Positions 54,492 to 62,937 of a DNA stretch of 64,000 nt are shown piece after piece. The stretch is from Parvularcula sp. IMCC14364 (GTDB lineage: Bacteria > Pseudomonadota > Alphaproteobacteria > Caulobacterales > Parvularculaceae). The notes beneath the pieces are model-generated. The model was not told the DNA's origin. It ran no database searches and saw nothing but the letters and a program-made list of their open reading frames with translations. Location of the stretch: contig NZ_CP132334.1 of NCBI RefSeq assembly GCF_030758415.1, positions 1,550,001-1,614,000 on the forward strand, written 5' to 3'. The stretch's first letter is position 1; each line of letters opens with the position of its first letter. Position numbers and translations under genes: made by a program.

Positions 54492-55690
54492 TCAGCGTAG
54501 AAGAAGCGCTAGATTTTCTGCTAGATAACGCAAGAGGACTTGATACGGAGTATGTTTCGCTTGGCCGTTTATCCGGACGGGTCTGCGCAGAAACTGTACA
54601 CGCATTAACGACTCAGCCGCCCTTCCCTGCATCTGCAATGGATGGTTATGCTATTCGCTTTGAAGATGCCCAGCAAGGGAACGCACTGAAAGTCATCGGA
54701 GAAGCCCCCGCTGGAAAGTCCTATGCTGGCTGTTTGAAAAAAAGTGAAGCAGTACGGATTTTTACCGGTGCCATGATTCCAGCTGGCGCAGACCATGTCG
54801 TTATTCAAGAGGATGTGGAGCGCCAGGGTGCTGACATAATCATTCGGGAAAAACAGCATCAACAGCGACATATCCGTGCGGCTGGTATTGATATGCAAAA
54901 GGGAGATATCCTCGCCGAGCCCGGCACAACGCTTCATCACCTGCATGGCTCTGTTTTCGCGGCGGCAAATATACCTCACATATGCGTTTATAAAAAACCA
55001 CGTATTGCGCTATTTTCAACTGGTGATGAGTTGATTGACCCCGGTAGTGATCTGGAACCAGGAAAGATTGTAAACTCTAACCATTATGCACTCACTGCAC
55101 TGATCGATCATTGGGGCGGCATTGGCACTTACCTTGGCTGCGCCCGGGACACTGAGGACGATATCGCAATACTTTATGAGCAAGGTCGTCATCATGATGT
55201 GATCGTACCAGTTGGCGGCGCATCCGTTGGTGACTATGATCATGTGAGGTCAACTTTTACCCAGCTCGGGGGTAATATAAATTTCTCCAAAGTCGCCGTG
55301 AAACCGGGCAAACCGACTTGGTATGGAGCGTTGGATAGGACAAACGTTCTCGGCCTTCCTGGCAATCCTGCCTCTGCCATAGTTACGGCATGCCTGTTTC
55401 TTCAACCGCTGATCCGCGCTTTGGCCGGACAAACCGTGCCAGAGCGAAAATGGCATATTGGCAAACTCGCGACTGATCTGCCTGCTAATGGTAGACGGGA
55501 AAACTATCTGCGTGCAGTTACCGAAACGGACAGGTCAGGAAACATCCTCCTACATCCAGCAGAGGGTCAGGACAGCTCTCTTTTGAAGCCCTTTCTCTCC
55601 TGCAACGCCCTTATTAGGCGCAAGCCAAACTCAGAGAAACTGCAAGCTGGAGCTTTGACTGAATTTATGACACTGACGAGATCATCCTGA
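54488..55690 (+). CDS. moeA: Molybdopterin molybdenumtransferase
   Basis: MoeA inserts molybdate into adenylylated molybdopterin. The 400-residue protein shows PPFPASAMDGYAIRF, AVRIFTGAMIPAGADHVV, LFSTGDELIDPGSDL with NSNHYAL, VGGASVGDYDHV and LGLPGNPASAIV. It overlaps moaC by 4 nt and its stop overlaps the next gene (TGATG). With moaA, D, E, B and C it completes Moco assembly apart from mobA/mobB and sulfuration genes, which are not in the window. Confidence 0.96.
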   Translation: MISVEEALDFLLDNARGLDTEYVSLGRLSGRVCAETVHALTTQPPFPASAMDGYAIRFEDAQQGNALKVIGEAPAGKSYAGCLKKSEAVRIFTGAMIPAGADHVVIQEDVERQGADIIIREKQHQQRHIRAAGIDMQKGDILAEPGTTLHHLHGSVFAAANIPHICVYKKPRIALFSTGDELIDPGSDLEPGKIVNSNHYALTALIDHWGGIGTYLGCARDTEDDIAILYEQGRHHDVIVPVGGASVGDYDHVRSTFTQLGGNINFSKVAVKPGKPTWYGALDRTNVLGLPGNPASAIVTACLFLQPLIRALAGQTVPERKWHIGKLATDLPANGRRENYLRAVTETDRSGNILLHPAEGQDSSLLKPFLSCNALIRRKPNSEKLQAGALTEFMTLTRSS

Positions 55691-56691
55691 TGCCAACACT
55701 GGATATTTCAGCGTTGCGCAACAAAGCAACCGTCATCGTGCCGGGATTACTCGTAGCCTTGCTTATTGCCGCTGCTGCTCGGTTTGTTTCAGACCATTAC
55801 GGCGCACCGGCGATGCTGTTTGCGTTGCTGATCGGGATGGCATTTCATTTTCTCTCAGAAAGACAGCGGTTTACGCCCGGCATTGAATTTACCTCCCAAC
55901 GACTGTTGAAAACCGGCGTTGCTCTTTTAGGGGCGAAAGTTACTTTCGAAGAGATTGCTAGCCTGGGCGCAGCACCAGTGCTGATTATTCCGGGACTGAT
56001 TATTTTGACAATTTCAAGCGGCATTATAATTTCAGCCTTTACATCTAAATCCCGAAGTTTTGGCATTCTTACCGGTGGTGCCGTTGCAATCTGTGGTGCT
56101 TCAGCTGCGCTCGCTATTTCATCCGTATTGCCGAGAAACGACACTGTAAGGCGTGATACGCTTTTTACTGTTATCGCTGTCACGACTTTGTCAACAATCG
56201 CCATGGTCGCCTATCCTGTTCTTTTTGCTAATTTTGGCTTTGATGATCAGCAGACAGGTTTCCTGATCGGCGCAACAATACACGATGTCGCTCAGGTCGT
56301 CGGGGCAGGATATGCCGTCTCCGACGAAGCGGGACATATTGCCACTTATGTAAAATTGCTTCGCGTCTGTTGCCTGCCTTTTGTCATACTGACTATTGCC
56401 CTGATGATGCGCGGAGAGAACGCAGACAAGTCGCTTACTGTGTTCCCTTGGTTTGCCGTGGTTTTTGCGATTATCCTTATTGTGAACAGTATTGGTCTTT
56501 TGCCAGAAACCATTCGAAGCATCATGGACTGGGCATCACAGTGGCTCTTGATTGCAGCCATAGCCGCACTGGGGATGAAAACGTCACTGAAAACCATTGC
56601 CGATCTTGGTCCTGCACATATCGGTGTTGTAATTGCGGAGACCCTATTCCTCGTGGTTGCTGCGACCATCGCGATCAATTTCATCAGTTGA
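55690..56691 (+). CDS. YeiH/YadS-family membrane protein, putative sulfate exporter
   Basis: The 333-residue integral membrane protein has about ten hydrophobic segments and the family motifs LLKTGVALLGAKVTFEEI, GGAVAICGASAALAISSVLP, GATIHDVAQVVGAGYAVSD and LGMKTSLKTIADLGP. Members are proposed anion (sulfate/sulfite) exporters, untested for this one. It starts on the moeA stop (TGATG), so it belongs to the Moco operon. A sulfite-oxidising molybdoenzyme elsewhere would link the two, but this is speculation. Its end overlaps hyuB on the other strand by 48 nt. Confidence 0.85.
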   Translation: MPTLDISALRNKATVIVPGLLVALLIAAAARFVSDHYGAPAMLFALLIGMAFHFLSERQRFTPGIEFTSQRLLKTGVALLGAKVTFEEIASLGAAPVLIIPGLIILTISSGIIISAFTSKSRSFGILTGGAVAICGASAALAISSVLPRNDTVRRDTLFTVIAVTTLSTIAMVAYPVLFANFGFDDQQTGFLIGATIHDVAQVVGAGYAVSDEAGHIATYVKLLRVCCLPFVILTIALMMRGENADKSLTVFPWFAVVFAIILIVNSIGLLPETIRSIMDWASQWLLIAAIAALGMKTSLKTIADLGPAHIGVVIAETLFLVVAATIAINFIS

Positions 56692-58332
56692 TAGACCGTA
56701 GACTTTTTTTGCCGCTTCGGCTGAAACAAATCCGGCCTTGATATCCGTTCGCACAAGGGCTCTATCTCTCAAGGTCGTATCACCTTTACCACCGCCGCCC
56801 GGGGTCTTGATAATAACACGCTGGTTTACAGGCACCTCATCGCGGCCCATGCCTCTCAGTTTAGTACCATCCGACAGACCAGCGCCGCCCTTACCCCCTG
56901 ACAAACCTCCATCCAGCCCGTTTGCCGGATGATCAATACGGTCAAACATCTTGGAAATCACCATTGGCTGCTGATGCGCATGTTCAAATTCCATAATCTG
57001 ACCAAGCCCACCACGGTGCTCACCGCCGCCGCCGCTGTCTGTCAGATATTCTTTTCGCCACATTATGACAGGGGCTGAAACTTCGTTGATCTCAACAGGT
57101 GTGTTTTTCACGCCAGACGGAAAAGCGGTACATGACAGACCGTCCTTACCGGGACGGGCACCCGTTCCCCCAGTATAAAACGGATTGATCACAAAAGACG
57201 GGCCAGTCGCGCCATCACAAATACCCTCTCCCCCCATCAAGACAGGCAGATAGAGACAGGACGCACCCTCGGCCGGAGTCCGGTCAGGAATAACTTTGGC
57301 CAGCGCCCCCAGCACAACATCCGGCAGCATCTGCCCGACCGTATGGCGGGCCGATACCGCTGCCGGGCGTTGCGCATTCAGAATTGACCCTTCCGGTGCG
57401 CTGACCTGCACAGGATTTAATGACCCTGCATTATTGGGAATATCGCCGCCGATCACGCACCGCACTCCAAAAGAGGCGTAAGCCTGCGTATAGGTCAACG
57501 GCACATTTATGCCGTGAGATTGCATTCCTGACGAGCCGGAAAAGTCCACTTCAATTTTATCATAATCTACACTGACTTTTACACATAAACATACTGGTTC
57601 ATCATAACCATCAATGGTCATTGCGTTCTCATAGACGCCATTTGGTATTTGAACGATTTCTGCACGCATTGCAGCAGCAGAATTCTCAATAATGACATTC
57701 CCAATCAGATCAATATCATCAATGGCCAGTTCATCCAGCATCTGGTTGAGACGCTTGGCTCCCGTATCGTTGCAAGCCGATAGTGAATACAGGTCTCCCT
57801 CTGCTGCGACTGGGTCACGCACATTCGCCCGAATAATTGTGAGCAAAGTATGGTTCAATCTGCCTTTACTGAAGAGGTGGTCGATCGGTATCAACAAACC
57901 TTCTTCATAAACCTGGCGCGCATCAGGGCCAAAACCAAGGCCCCCAACATCTGCGATATGCGAAGTTGCAGCGAATAGAGCGATGCAATGCCCTTTTCGA
58001 AAAACAGGCGTCACAACAGTAAAGTCATTGAGATGACCAGTCCCGTCCCATGGATCATTTGTGAGCAGAACATCTCCCTCTGATAATGTATCCGCAGGAA
58101 ATTTTCGCAGGAATGAACCAACCGACGCAGCCATGGCATTCACATGACCTGGCGTCCCTGTCACCGCCTGCGCCAGCATTCGCCCTCTTGTGTCGAACAC
58201 GCCAGCGGAAAGATCACCAGCCTCCCGCACGGTGGTTGAAAACGCGGTGCGGATCAGGGTCTGGGCCTGCTCTTCAACGATTGCAATTAACCGGTCCCAT
58301 GCGAGCTGTATTTTGAGGTCATCAAACTTCAT
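56644..58332 (-). CDS. hyuB: Hydantoinase B/oxoprolinase family protein
   Basis: The 562-residue protein matches the HyuB family: an N-terminal RTAFSTTVREAGDLSAGVFDTRG, LTNDPWDGTGHLNDFTVVTPVF, and a GGGGEHRGGLGQIMEFEH glycine-rich block. With HyuA it forms an ATP-dependent amidohydrolase (hydantoins, 5-oxoproline) or a ketone carboxylase of the same superfamily; the substrate is unclear here. Its start overlaps the hyuA stop. Its last 48 nt overlap the 3' end of the yeiH-like gene, a convergent overlap. Confidence 0.87.
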   Translation of the reverse strand: MKFDDLKIQLAWDRLIAIVEEQAQTLIRTAFSTTVREAGDLSAGVFDTRGRMLAQAVTGTPGHVNAMAASVGSFLRKFPADTLSEGDVLLTNDPWDGTGHLNDFTVVTPVFRKGHCIALFAATSHIADVGGLGFGPDARQVYEEGLLIPIDHLFSKGRLNHTLLTIIRANVRDPVAAEGDLYSLSACNDTGAKRLNQMLDELAIDDIDLIGNVIIENSAAAMRAEIVQIPNGVYENAMTIDGYDEPVCLCVKVSVDYDKIEVDFSGSSGMQSHGINVPLTYTQAYASFGVRCVIGGDIPNNAGSLNPVQVSAPEGSILNAQRPAAVSARHTVGQMLPDVVLGALAKVIPDRTPAEGASCLYLPVLMGGEGICDGATGPSFVINPFYTGGTGARPGKDGLSCTAFPSGVKNTPVEINEVSAPVIMWRKEYLTDSGGGGEHRGGLGQIMEFEHAHQQPMVISKMFDRIDHPANGLDGGLSGGKGGAGLSDGTKLRGMGRDEVPVNQRVIIKTPGGGGKGDTTLRDRALVRTDIKAGFVSAEAAKKVYGLSTDEIDRDGRSNHEE

Positions 58333-60415
58333 GCGTATCTGTCACCTTTTTGTACAGGAGCACATGACCATTTTGCAGAATACGCGCGTCAAAAGTTGAT
58401 GTAACAACAATCGTTGTTTGTGACTCCAGAATAAGCGCCGGCCCAGACAGAATACTGCCAGGTGGCAGGTCGGTCCGTTCATGAAGCGAGTAAGAGATCA
58501 TTTTTTCCTTGTATGGATCAAATACCTGCCGGGAAATCTGCGTTGTGACTTTATGTGTGGAGAACAGAGCTGGTGGCATTTCCTGATTTGGTTTCGGGCC
58601 AGTCATTGCCAAAGACCATGTCAAAATCTCAACTGGCATGTCAGGTATCGTTCGACCAAACAGATGCTTGTACTGGCTAGAGAATGCGCTGCGTAAATTC
58701 CCGCCAAGGGCTTCAACATCATTAACCGGTGAGAACGGTATCGCGATTTCGTGTCCTTGACCTGCATATCGCATAAAGGCAGTACAGTTTTCCTCCACCT
58801 TTTCAGAGCCCAATGCAGGCGCGACAATTTCGCGCGCCTCGCGGCGCATATCCTGCACGAGTTGTTCAACATCTTTCGCGTTCAACGCGTCAAGCAGCAT
58901 ATACCGACTACGGACAACTTCGTAGGAAACAGGGGCGAGAAGAAAACCTATTGCGGAACCAACGCCAGCATCTGCTGGCACAATGATTTCCTCTATACCA
59001 AGTTTCTCTGCCAGCCTTGCCGCATGTAAGGGGGCGGCACCCCCAAAAGCCATCATCGTTCGGCCAGTAATATCGGCACCTTGCTCAACGGCATGGGCAC
59101 GCGCTGCATTGGACATATTCTCGTCCACGACCTCGCTGAATCCGAAAGCTGCCTGCATGACCTGTAGGTCAAGTTTTTCTGCTATATCGCGCGACAGTGC
59201 ATCCAGAGCTGCCTGCTCATTCAGACGTATTTTTCCGTCTGCAAATCGATCCGGTACTATCTTTCCAAGCACCAGATCAGCGTCTGTTGTTGTTGCACTG
59301 GACCCTCCCTTATTATAGGCGGCGGGGCCAGGCTCAGAGCCAGCACTTTCGGGGCCGGCCTGAATACGGTTCAACTTGTCGACGCTGGCAATGGAGCCTC
59401 CCCCTGCCCCAATTTCAACCATTTCGATCACCGGTATACGCACTGGCAAGCCTGATCCTTTTTTGAACCTGTAGGATCGGTCCACTTCAAACGTACGGGA
59501 AGTTTTAGGCTCATATGCATCAATCAGACAGAGCTTTGCTGTTGTGCCCCCCATATCATAAGAGATGACAGAACGGGCTTCACATTCTCTCGCGATACTG
59601 CTGGCCAATATGGCGCCGCCAGCTGGACCAGATTCCACAAGACGTATGGGAAATCTTGCTGCAATCTCAACCGTGAGTAATCCGGCACCGGAGGAAATAA
59701 GATAAAACGGGCACGTAAAGCCGTATGCTGTTATTTGTGATGAAAGGTCGTGGAGATAGTCCGCCAGCAGCGGCCGCACATAGGCGTTTGCGACGGCTGT
59801 GGATAATCTCTCATATTCACGGATTTCAGGGGCAACTTCACTGGCGAGAGTCAGTGACAGATGCGGGCGATGATGCGCAAGCAGATCAGCAACCTGCTCT
59901 TCATGCGTTCTGTTCGCATAGGCATGAAGAAAACCGATTGCGACGCTCTGCACTTCCTCGCTGTCGAGAGTGGGCAAAAGGTCTGTCACGCTTTTTTCGT
60001 CGAGCGGGACGAGAATATTTCCATCCTTGTCCATTCTTTCTCGCACAGGCAGGCGCAACCACCTTGGCACCAATGGCTGAGGGCGATCTATGTTGATATC
60101 ATATTGTTCAAAGCGGTTCTCATACGCCATTTCCAGAGAGTCTCGATGGCCTTGTGTGGTGAGCAGTGCGGTCTTTGCCCCCCGCCTCTCGATCAGGGCG
60201 TTTGTCGCCAGAGTTGTGCCATGAACGATCATGCCCAGATTTTCTGGCGAAATCTCAGAGGCGCGCATCACTTCCTGAATGGCTGACAGAACGCCTTGTG
60301 CGGGGGCGTGATGTGTCGTGAGCGTCTTTGTAGTGCGCCGACTTCCGTCAGCCATCTCCAGCACGACATCGGTAAATGTCCCGCCAATATCTACGGCAAG
60401 GCGGGGCTTATTCAT
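58322..60415 (-). CDS. hyuA: Hydantoinase A/oxoprolinase family protein
   Basis: The 697-residue protein starts LAVDIGGTFTDVVLEMADGS, the ASKHA-type ATP-binding loop, then IVHGTTLATNALIERRGAKT, SYDMGGTTAKLCLID and EIGAGGGSIASVD, characteristic of the HyuA family. It is the larger partner of HyuB and probably phosphorylates a carboxyl or lactam substrate. It overlaps the upstream SDR by 8 nt and the downstream hyuB by 11 nt, so the operon is SDR-hyuA-hyuB. The nearby SDR suggests a small oxidised substrate in catabolism. Confidence 0.9.
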   Translation of the reverse strand: MNKPRLAVDIGGTFTDVVLEMADGSRRTTKTLTTHHAPAQGVLSAIQEVMRASEISPENLGMIVHGTTLATNALIERRGAKTALLTTQGHRDSLEMAYENRFEQYDINIDRPQPLVPRWLRLPVRERMDKDGNILVPLDEKSVTDLLPTLDSEEVQSVAIGFLHAYANRTHEEQVADLLAHHRPHLSLTLASEVAPEIREYERLSTAVANAYVRPLLADYLHDLSSQITAYGFTCPFYLISSGAGLLTVEIAARFPIRLVESGPAGGAILASSIARECEARSVISYDMGGTTAKLCLIDAYEPKTSRTFEVDRSYRFKKGSGLPVRIPVIEMVEIGAGGGSIASVDKLNRIQAGPESAGSEPGPAAYNKGGSSATTTDADLVLGKIVPDRFADGKIRLNEQAALDALSRDIAEKLDLQVMQAAFGFSEVVDENMSNAARAHAVEQGADITGRTMMAFGGAAPLHAARLAEKLGIEEIIVPADAGVGSAIGFLLAPVSYEVVRSRYMLLDALNAKDVEQLVQDMRREAREIVAPALGSEKVEENCTAFMRYAGQGHEIAIPFSPVNDVEALGGNLRSAFSSQYKHLFGRTIPDMPVEILTWSLAMTGPKPNQEMPPALFSTHKVTTQISRQVFDPYKEKMISYSLHERTDLPPGSILSGPALILESQTTIVVTSTFDARILQNGHVLLYKKVTDTHEV

Positions 60416-61190
60416 GGACGGGCACGGTATAGTTCAGGGCTGATCGCCCCCCATCGGGGAAAATAGTCTGCCCGGTTATATAGGATGCCATGTCGCTGGC
60501 CAGAAAGAGCGCTACCGACGCAATTTCCTCGACCTCCCCTACGCGGCCAAGCGGTGTGCGTGCCAGAATTTTTTTCTTGGCAGCTTCATCGTTCATGACC
60601 ACTTTGAAAATGTCCGTCATGATGGAGCCGGGGCCAATCGCGTTAACACGGATACCATGTTCCGCAAGTCCCAGCGCGGAAGCCTTGGTGAGTTGCTGCA
60701 GGCCGCCTTTGGAGGTGACGTATGCAACCTGATCCGGAATCGCCAGGACGGAATTCAGCGATGACATGTTGATAATCGATCCGCGGATTTTTTTTGCCGT
60801 CATTTGCCGGGCAACCAGCTGGGTCAGGACGAAACATGCACGCAGATTGACGTTCAGGATTGCATCAAAGTCTTTAACATCAAGATCAAGCACATTGCCC
60901 GTGCGGATGGTGCCAGCATTATTTATGAGCACATCAATCGTGCCGAATTTTTTTTCCGCAGCCTCAACCAGTTCTTGGCAGGCTTCTTCACTGGCAACGT
61001 CACAGGTGACAGGGAGCGTATTAACGCCATGGTCGGCAGAAATTTTCTCTGCCGTTGCAATATTTTTTTTCTCGTCAATATCTGCCAGTGCGATGCTCGC
61101 ACCCTGACGGGCAAATGCGTCGGCACATGCGGCCCCGATGCCTGTGGCAGCGCCGGTTACGAGAACTGTTTTTCCTGAAAAATCGAGCAC
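60408..61190 (-). CDS. SDR-family oxidoreductase of the hyuAB operon
   Basis: The 260-residue classical SDR shows LVTGAATGIGAACADAF, NNAGTIRTG, NMSSLNSVLAIPDQVAYVTSKGG (Ser-Tyr-Lys active site) and GPGSIMTDIF. GTG 61190 has AGGAG 6 nt upstream and gives the family-typical VLDFSGKTVLVTG start; earlier TTG and ATG starts are too close to, or include, that site. The gene leads the hyuA-hyuB operon and may oxidise the substrate or product of the hydrolase. The specific substrate is unknown. Confidence 0.9.
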   Translation of the reverse strand: MLDFSGKTVLVTGAATGIGAACADAFARQGASIALADIDEKKNIATAEKISADHGVNTLPVTCDVASEEACQELVEAAEKKFGTIDVLINNAGTIRTGNVLDLDVKDFDAILNVNLRACFVLTQLVARQMTAKKIRGSIINMSSLNSVLAIPDQVAYVTSKGGLQQLTKASALGLAEHGIRVNAIGPGSIMTDIFKVVMNDEAAKKKILARTPLGRVGEVEEIASVALFLASDMASYITGQTIFPDGGRSALNYTVPVHE

Positions 61191-61291
61191 CCACATCTCC
61201 TGTTTCAAGAGGTGTTATAGCCCGTATTCAAGGGCAACGCGCAAGGCATCAGATGATGTTATGTTGCGGCGAACAAGTGCGCGATTTTTTT

Positions 61292-61744
61292 TTATTCCGC
61301 GCTGCAAGGCTGCAGTTTCGCGGTAAAGCCATTATCGCCACTCAAGTCGGTCACATCGGCGAATAATTTTTCTTCGACGCGGTAGTAGCGAATTTTTTGC
61401 GGGAAATCGTGATCAGGGTTTTCAAATGTTGCTTCCTGAGATGCTGTCCCCACAAGCGGAAAAGATACTGGAAGACCATTGCCGCGGGTCAGGGCCGTGA
61501 ACGCCCACCCCTTGTCAGTTTCATGGATGACCATCTGTTCGTAAAAACCGGCCTTGCCCTGTTCATTCAAGGTAACCGCGTAGCCGAAACGCACGCCGCC
61601 GAACTCTTCTGACCAAATCTCCTTCGTCTGGCCCTGATCAGCCTGCCAACAGCCTTCGACCCAGGAAAAATCATCTGCCGGTGCTGATGTTGTCAGCAAT
61701 GTAGTTGCAGCGAATATTGTGGTTGCAAGGCCCGAAAAGAGCAT
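61292..61744 (-). CDS. DUF6265 family exported protein
   Basis: The 150-residue protein has a signal peptide (about 1-24, SAPADDF), then DDFSWVEGCWQADQGQTKEIWS, a single Cys, FENPDHDFPQKIRYYR and a terminal CSAE. It resembles the DUF6265 pattern, a small beta-barrel lipocalin-like periplasmic protein of unknown role. GGAGAATAG lies at good spacing before ATG; this site overlaps the stop of the VOC gene 2 nt upstream, so the two are probably translated together. Confidence 0.7.
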   Translation of the reverse strand: MLFSGLATTIFAATTLLTTSAPADDFSWVEGCWQADQGQTKEIWSEEFGGVRFGYAVTLNEQGKAGFYEQMVIHETDKGWAFTALTRGNGLPVSFPLVGTASQEATFENPDHDFPQKIRYYRVEEKLFADVTDLSGDNGFTAKLQPCSAE

Positions 61745-61746
61745 GG

Positions 61747-62232
61747 CTATTCTCCTTCAGTGGCCATTGCTTCATTGGTCATTGTTTCAGCGGCCATTGT
61801 CCAGACAGCCAGCTCATTTCCGCTGGGGTCGCGAAAGTGAAAGCGGCGCCCACCGGGAAAAGAAAAAATATCCTGCACAATTTCACCCCCGGCAGCCTTC
61901 ACTTTCTCCAGAGCAGCCTCAAGATCTGCTGCATATAGAACAGCGAGAGTGCCCGTGGGGCGAACCTCTGTTTCGGTGGTAAAGCCACCATCCATGCCGG
62001 CGCTGGCTTTGTCGAATGACGCATAGTCAGGGCCGTAATCTGTAAACTGCCAACCAAATGCGGCCGCATAGAAGGCCTTGGTCGCTGCCATATCTGTCGC
62101 CGGAAACTCAATATAGTCGATGCCAAGGTCATTACGGGATGTCATGACGGCCTCCTCGCTGTTATTTTGTTCCGCCACCAGACAGCCGGAAAGCAAAACC
62201 AGAAACATATAAATCGAAATATTTTTCAGCAT
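61747..62232 (-). CDS. VOC-family lipoprotein
   Basis: The 161-residue protein has a lipoprotein signal (LVLLSGC, Cys17), then a VOC domain: DYIEFPATDMAATKAFYAAAFGWQF in the first part and FPGGRRFHFRDPSGNELAVW in the second with a metal-binding pattern. Outer-membrane-anchored VOC proteins are unusual because most are cytosolic. The second ATG (MTSRNDLG) would give a cytosolic form without the lipobox, which is possible. It is followed by the DUF6265 gene after 2 nt. Confidence 0.75.
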   Translation of the reverse strand: MLKNISIYMFLVLLSGCLVAEQNNSEEAVMTSRNDLGIDYIEFPATDMAATKAFYAAAFGWQFTDYGPDYASFDKASAGMDGGFTTETEVRPTGTLAVLYAADLEAALEKVKAAGGEIVQDIFSFPGGRRFHFRDPSGNELAVWTMAAETMTNEAMATEGE

Positions 62233-62268
62233 GACAGTCTCTGACTTTTGCGGTGCCGTTACAGATCT

Positions 62269-62751
62269 TTAGAACGGGATTTCATCATCCAATTCAAAGC
62301 TCTGGCCACCGCCTTGTGGCGGGCCCTCATTCATGCCGCCCTGACCACCGGAAATCTGCTGGCCATAGCCGCCGCCCATGCTGGCACCACCGCCTTCGCC
62401 CCGGCCATCAAGCATGGTGAGGTTCGAATTATAGCCACGCAACACAACCTCCGTCGTGTAGCGGTCCTGCCCGTTCTGGTCCTGCCACTTGCGCGTTTCC
62501 AGCTGGCCCTCAAGATAAACCTTGGAACCTTTCTTCAAATACTGGGACGCCACGCGCACAAGCCCCTCGGAGAAGATAGAAACCCGGTGCCATTCCGTTT
62601 TCTCCCGGCGCTCGCCCGTGTTCTTGTCTTTCCAGTTCTCGGATGTTGCCAGAGAAAGGGAGCAGACGGAGCCGCCATTCTGAAACTGTCGCACTTCCGG
62701 GTCTGCCCCCAGATTGCCCACCAGAATTACCTTGTTTACACTTCCTGCCAT
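62269..62751 (-). CDS. ssb: Single-stranded DNA-binding protein
   Basis: The 160-residue protein binds single-stranded DNA in replication and repair. It begins [21 protein letters not shown] at ATG 62751 with GGAGG 6 nt upstream; the OB fold spans about 5-110 ([42 protein letters not shown]). A Gly/Gln-rich linker leads to the acidic tip DDEIPF that binds partner proteins. It is divergent from uvrA, with a LexA box between, suggesting SOS control. Confidence 0.97.
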   Translation of the reverse strand: MAGSVNKVILVGNLGADPEVRQFQNGGSVCSLSLATSENWKDKNTGERREKTEWHRVSIFSEGLVRVASQYLKKGSKVYLEGQLETRKWQDQNGQDRYTTEVVLRGYNSNLTMLDGRGEGGGASMGGGYGQQISGGQGGMNEGPPQGGGQSFELDDEIPF

Positions 62752-62863
62752 CTCATACCTCCAGTTCCGGATACCCAAATAAAGAGCCATACCTTAATGC
62801 GGCTTGCGCCTGCCCGGACGACAAGTTTTCCACAGCTTCGCTCTATATCACACATTCCAGTAT

Positions 62864-62878
62864 GTTCATATTTTGTTC
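62864..62878. promoter_or_regulatory. LexA (SOS) box between ssb and uvrA
   Basis: GTTC (62864-62867), seven bases (ATATTTT), then GTTC (62875-62878) form the GTTC-N7-GTTC direct repeat that alphaproteobacterial LexA recognises. It lies in the 186-nt divergent ssb-uvrA gap, nearer uvrA. Spacing and half-sites are exact matches; LexA itself is not in the window. Confidence 0.85.
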
Positions 62879-62937
62879 TTTTTGTCAAGCGCGACTCGCT
62901 GCTTTATCTAACGTGTTTACCAAGCGAAAGAATTTCC

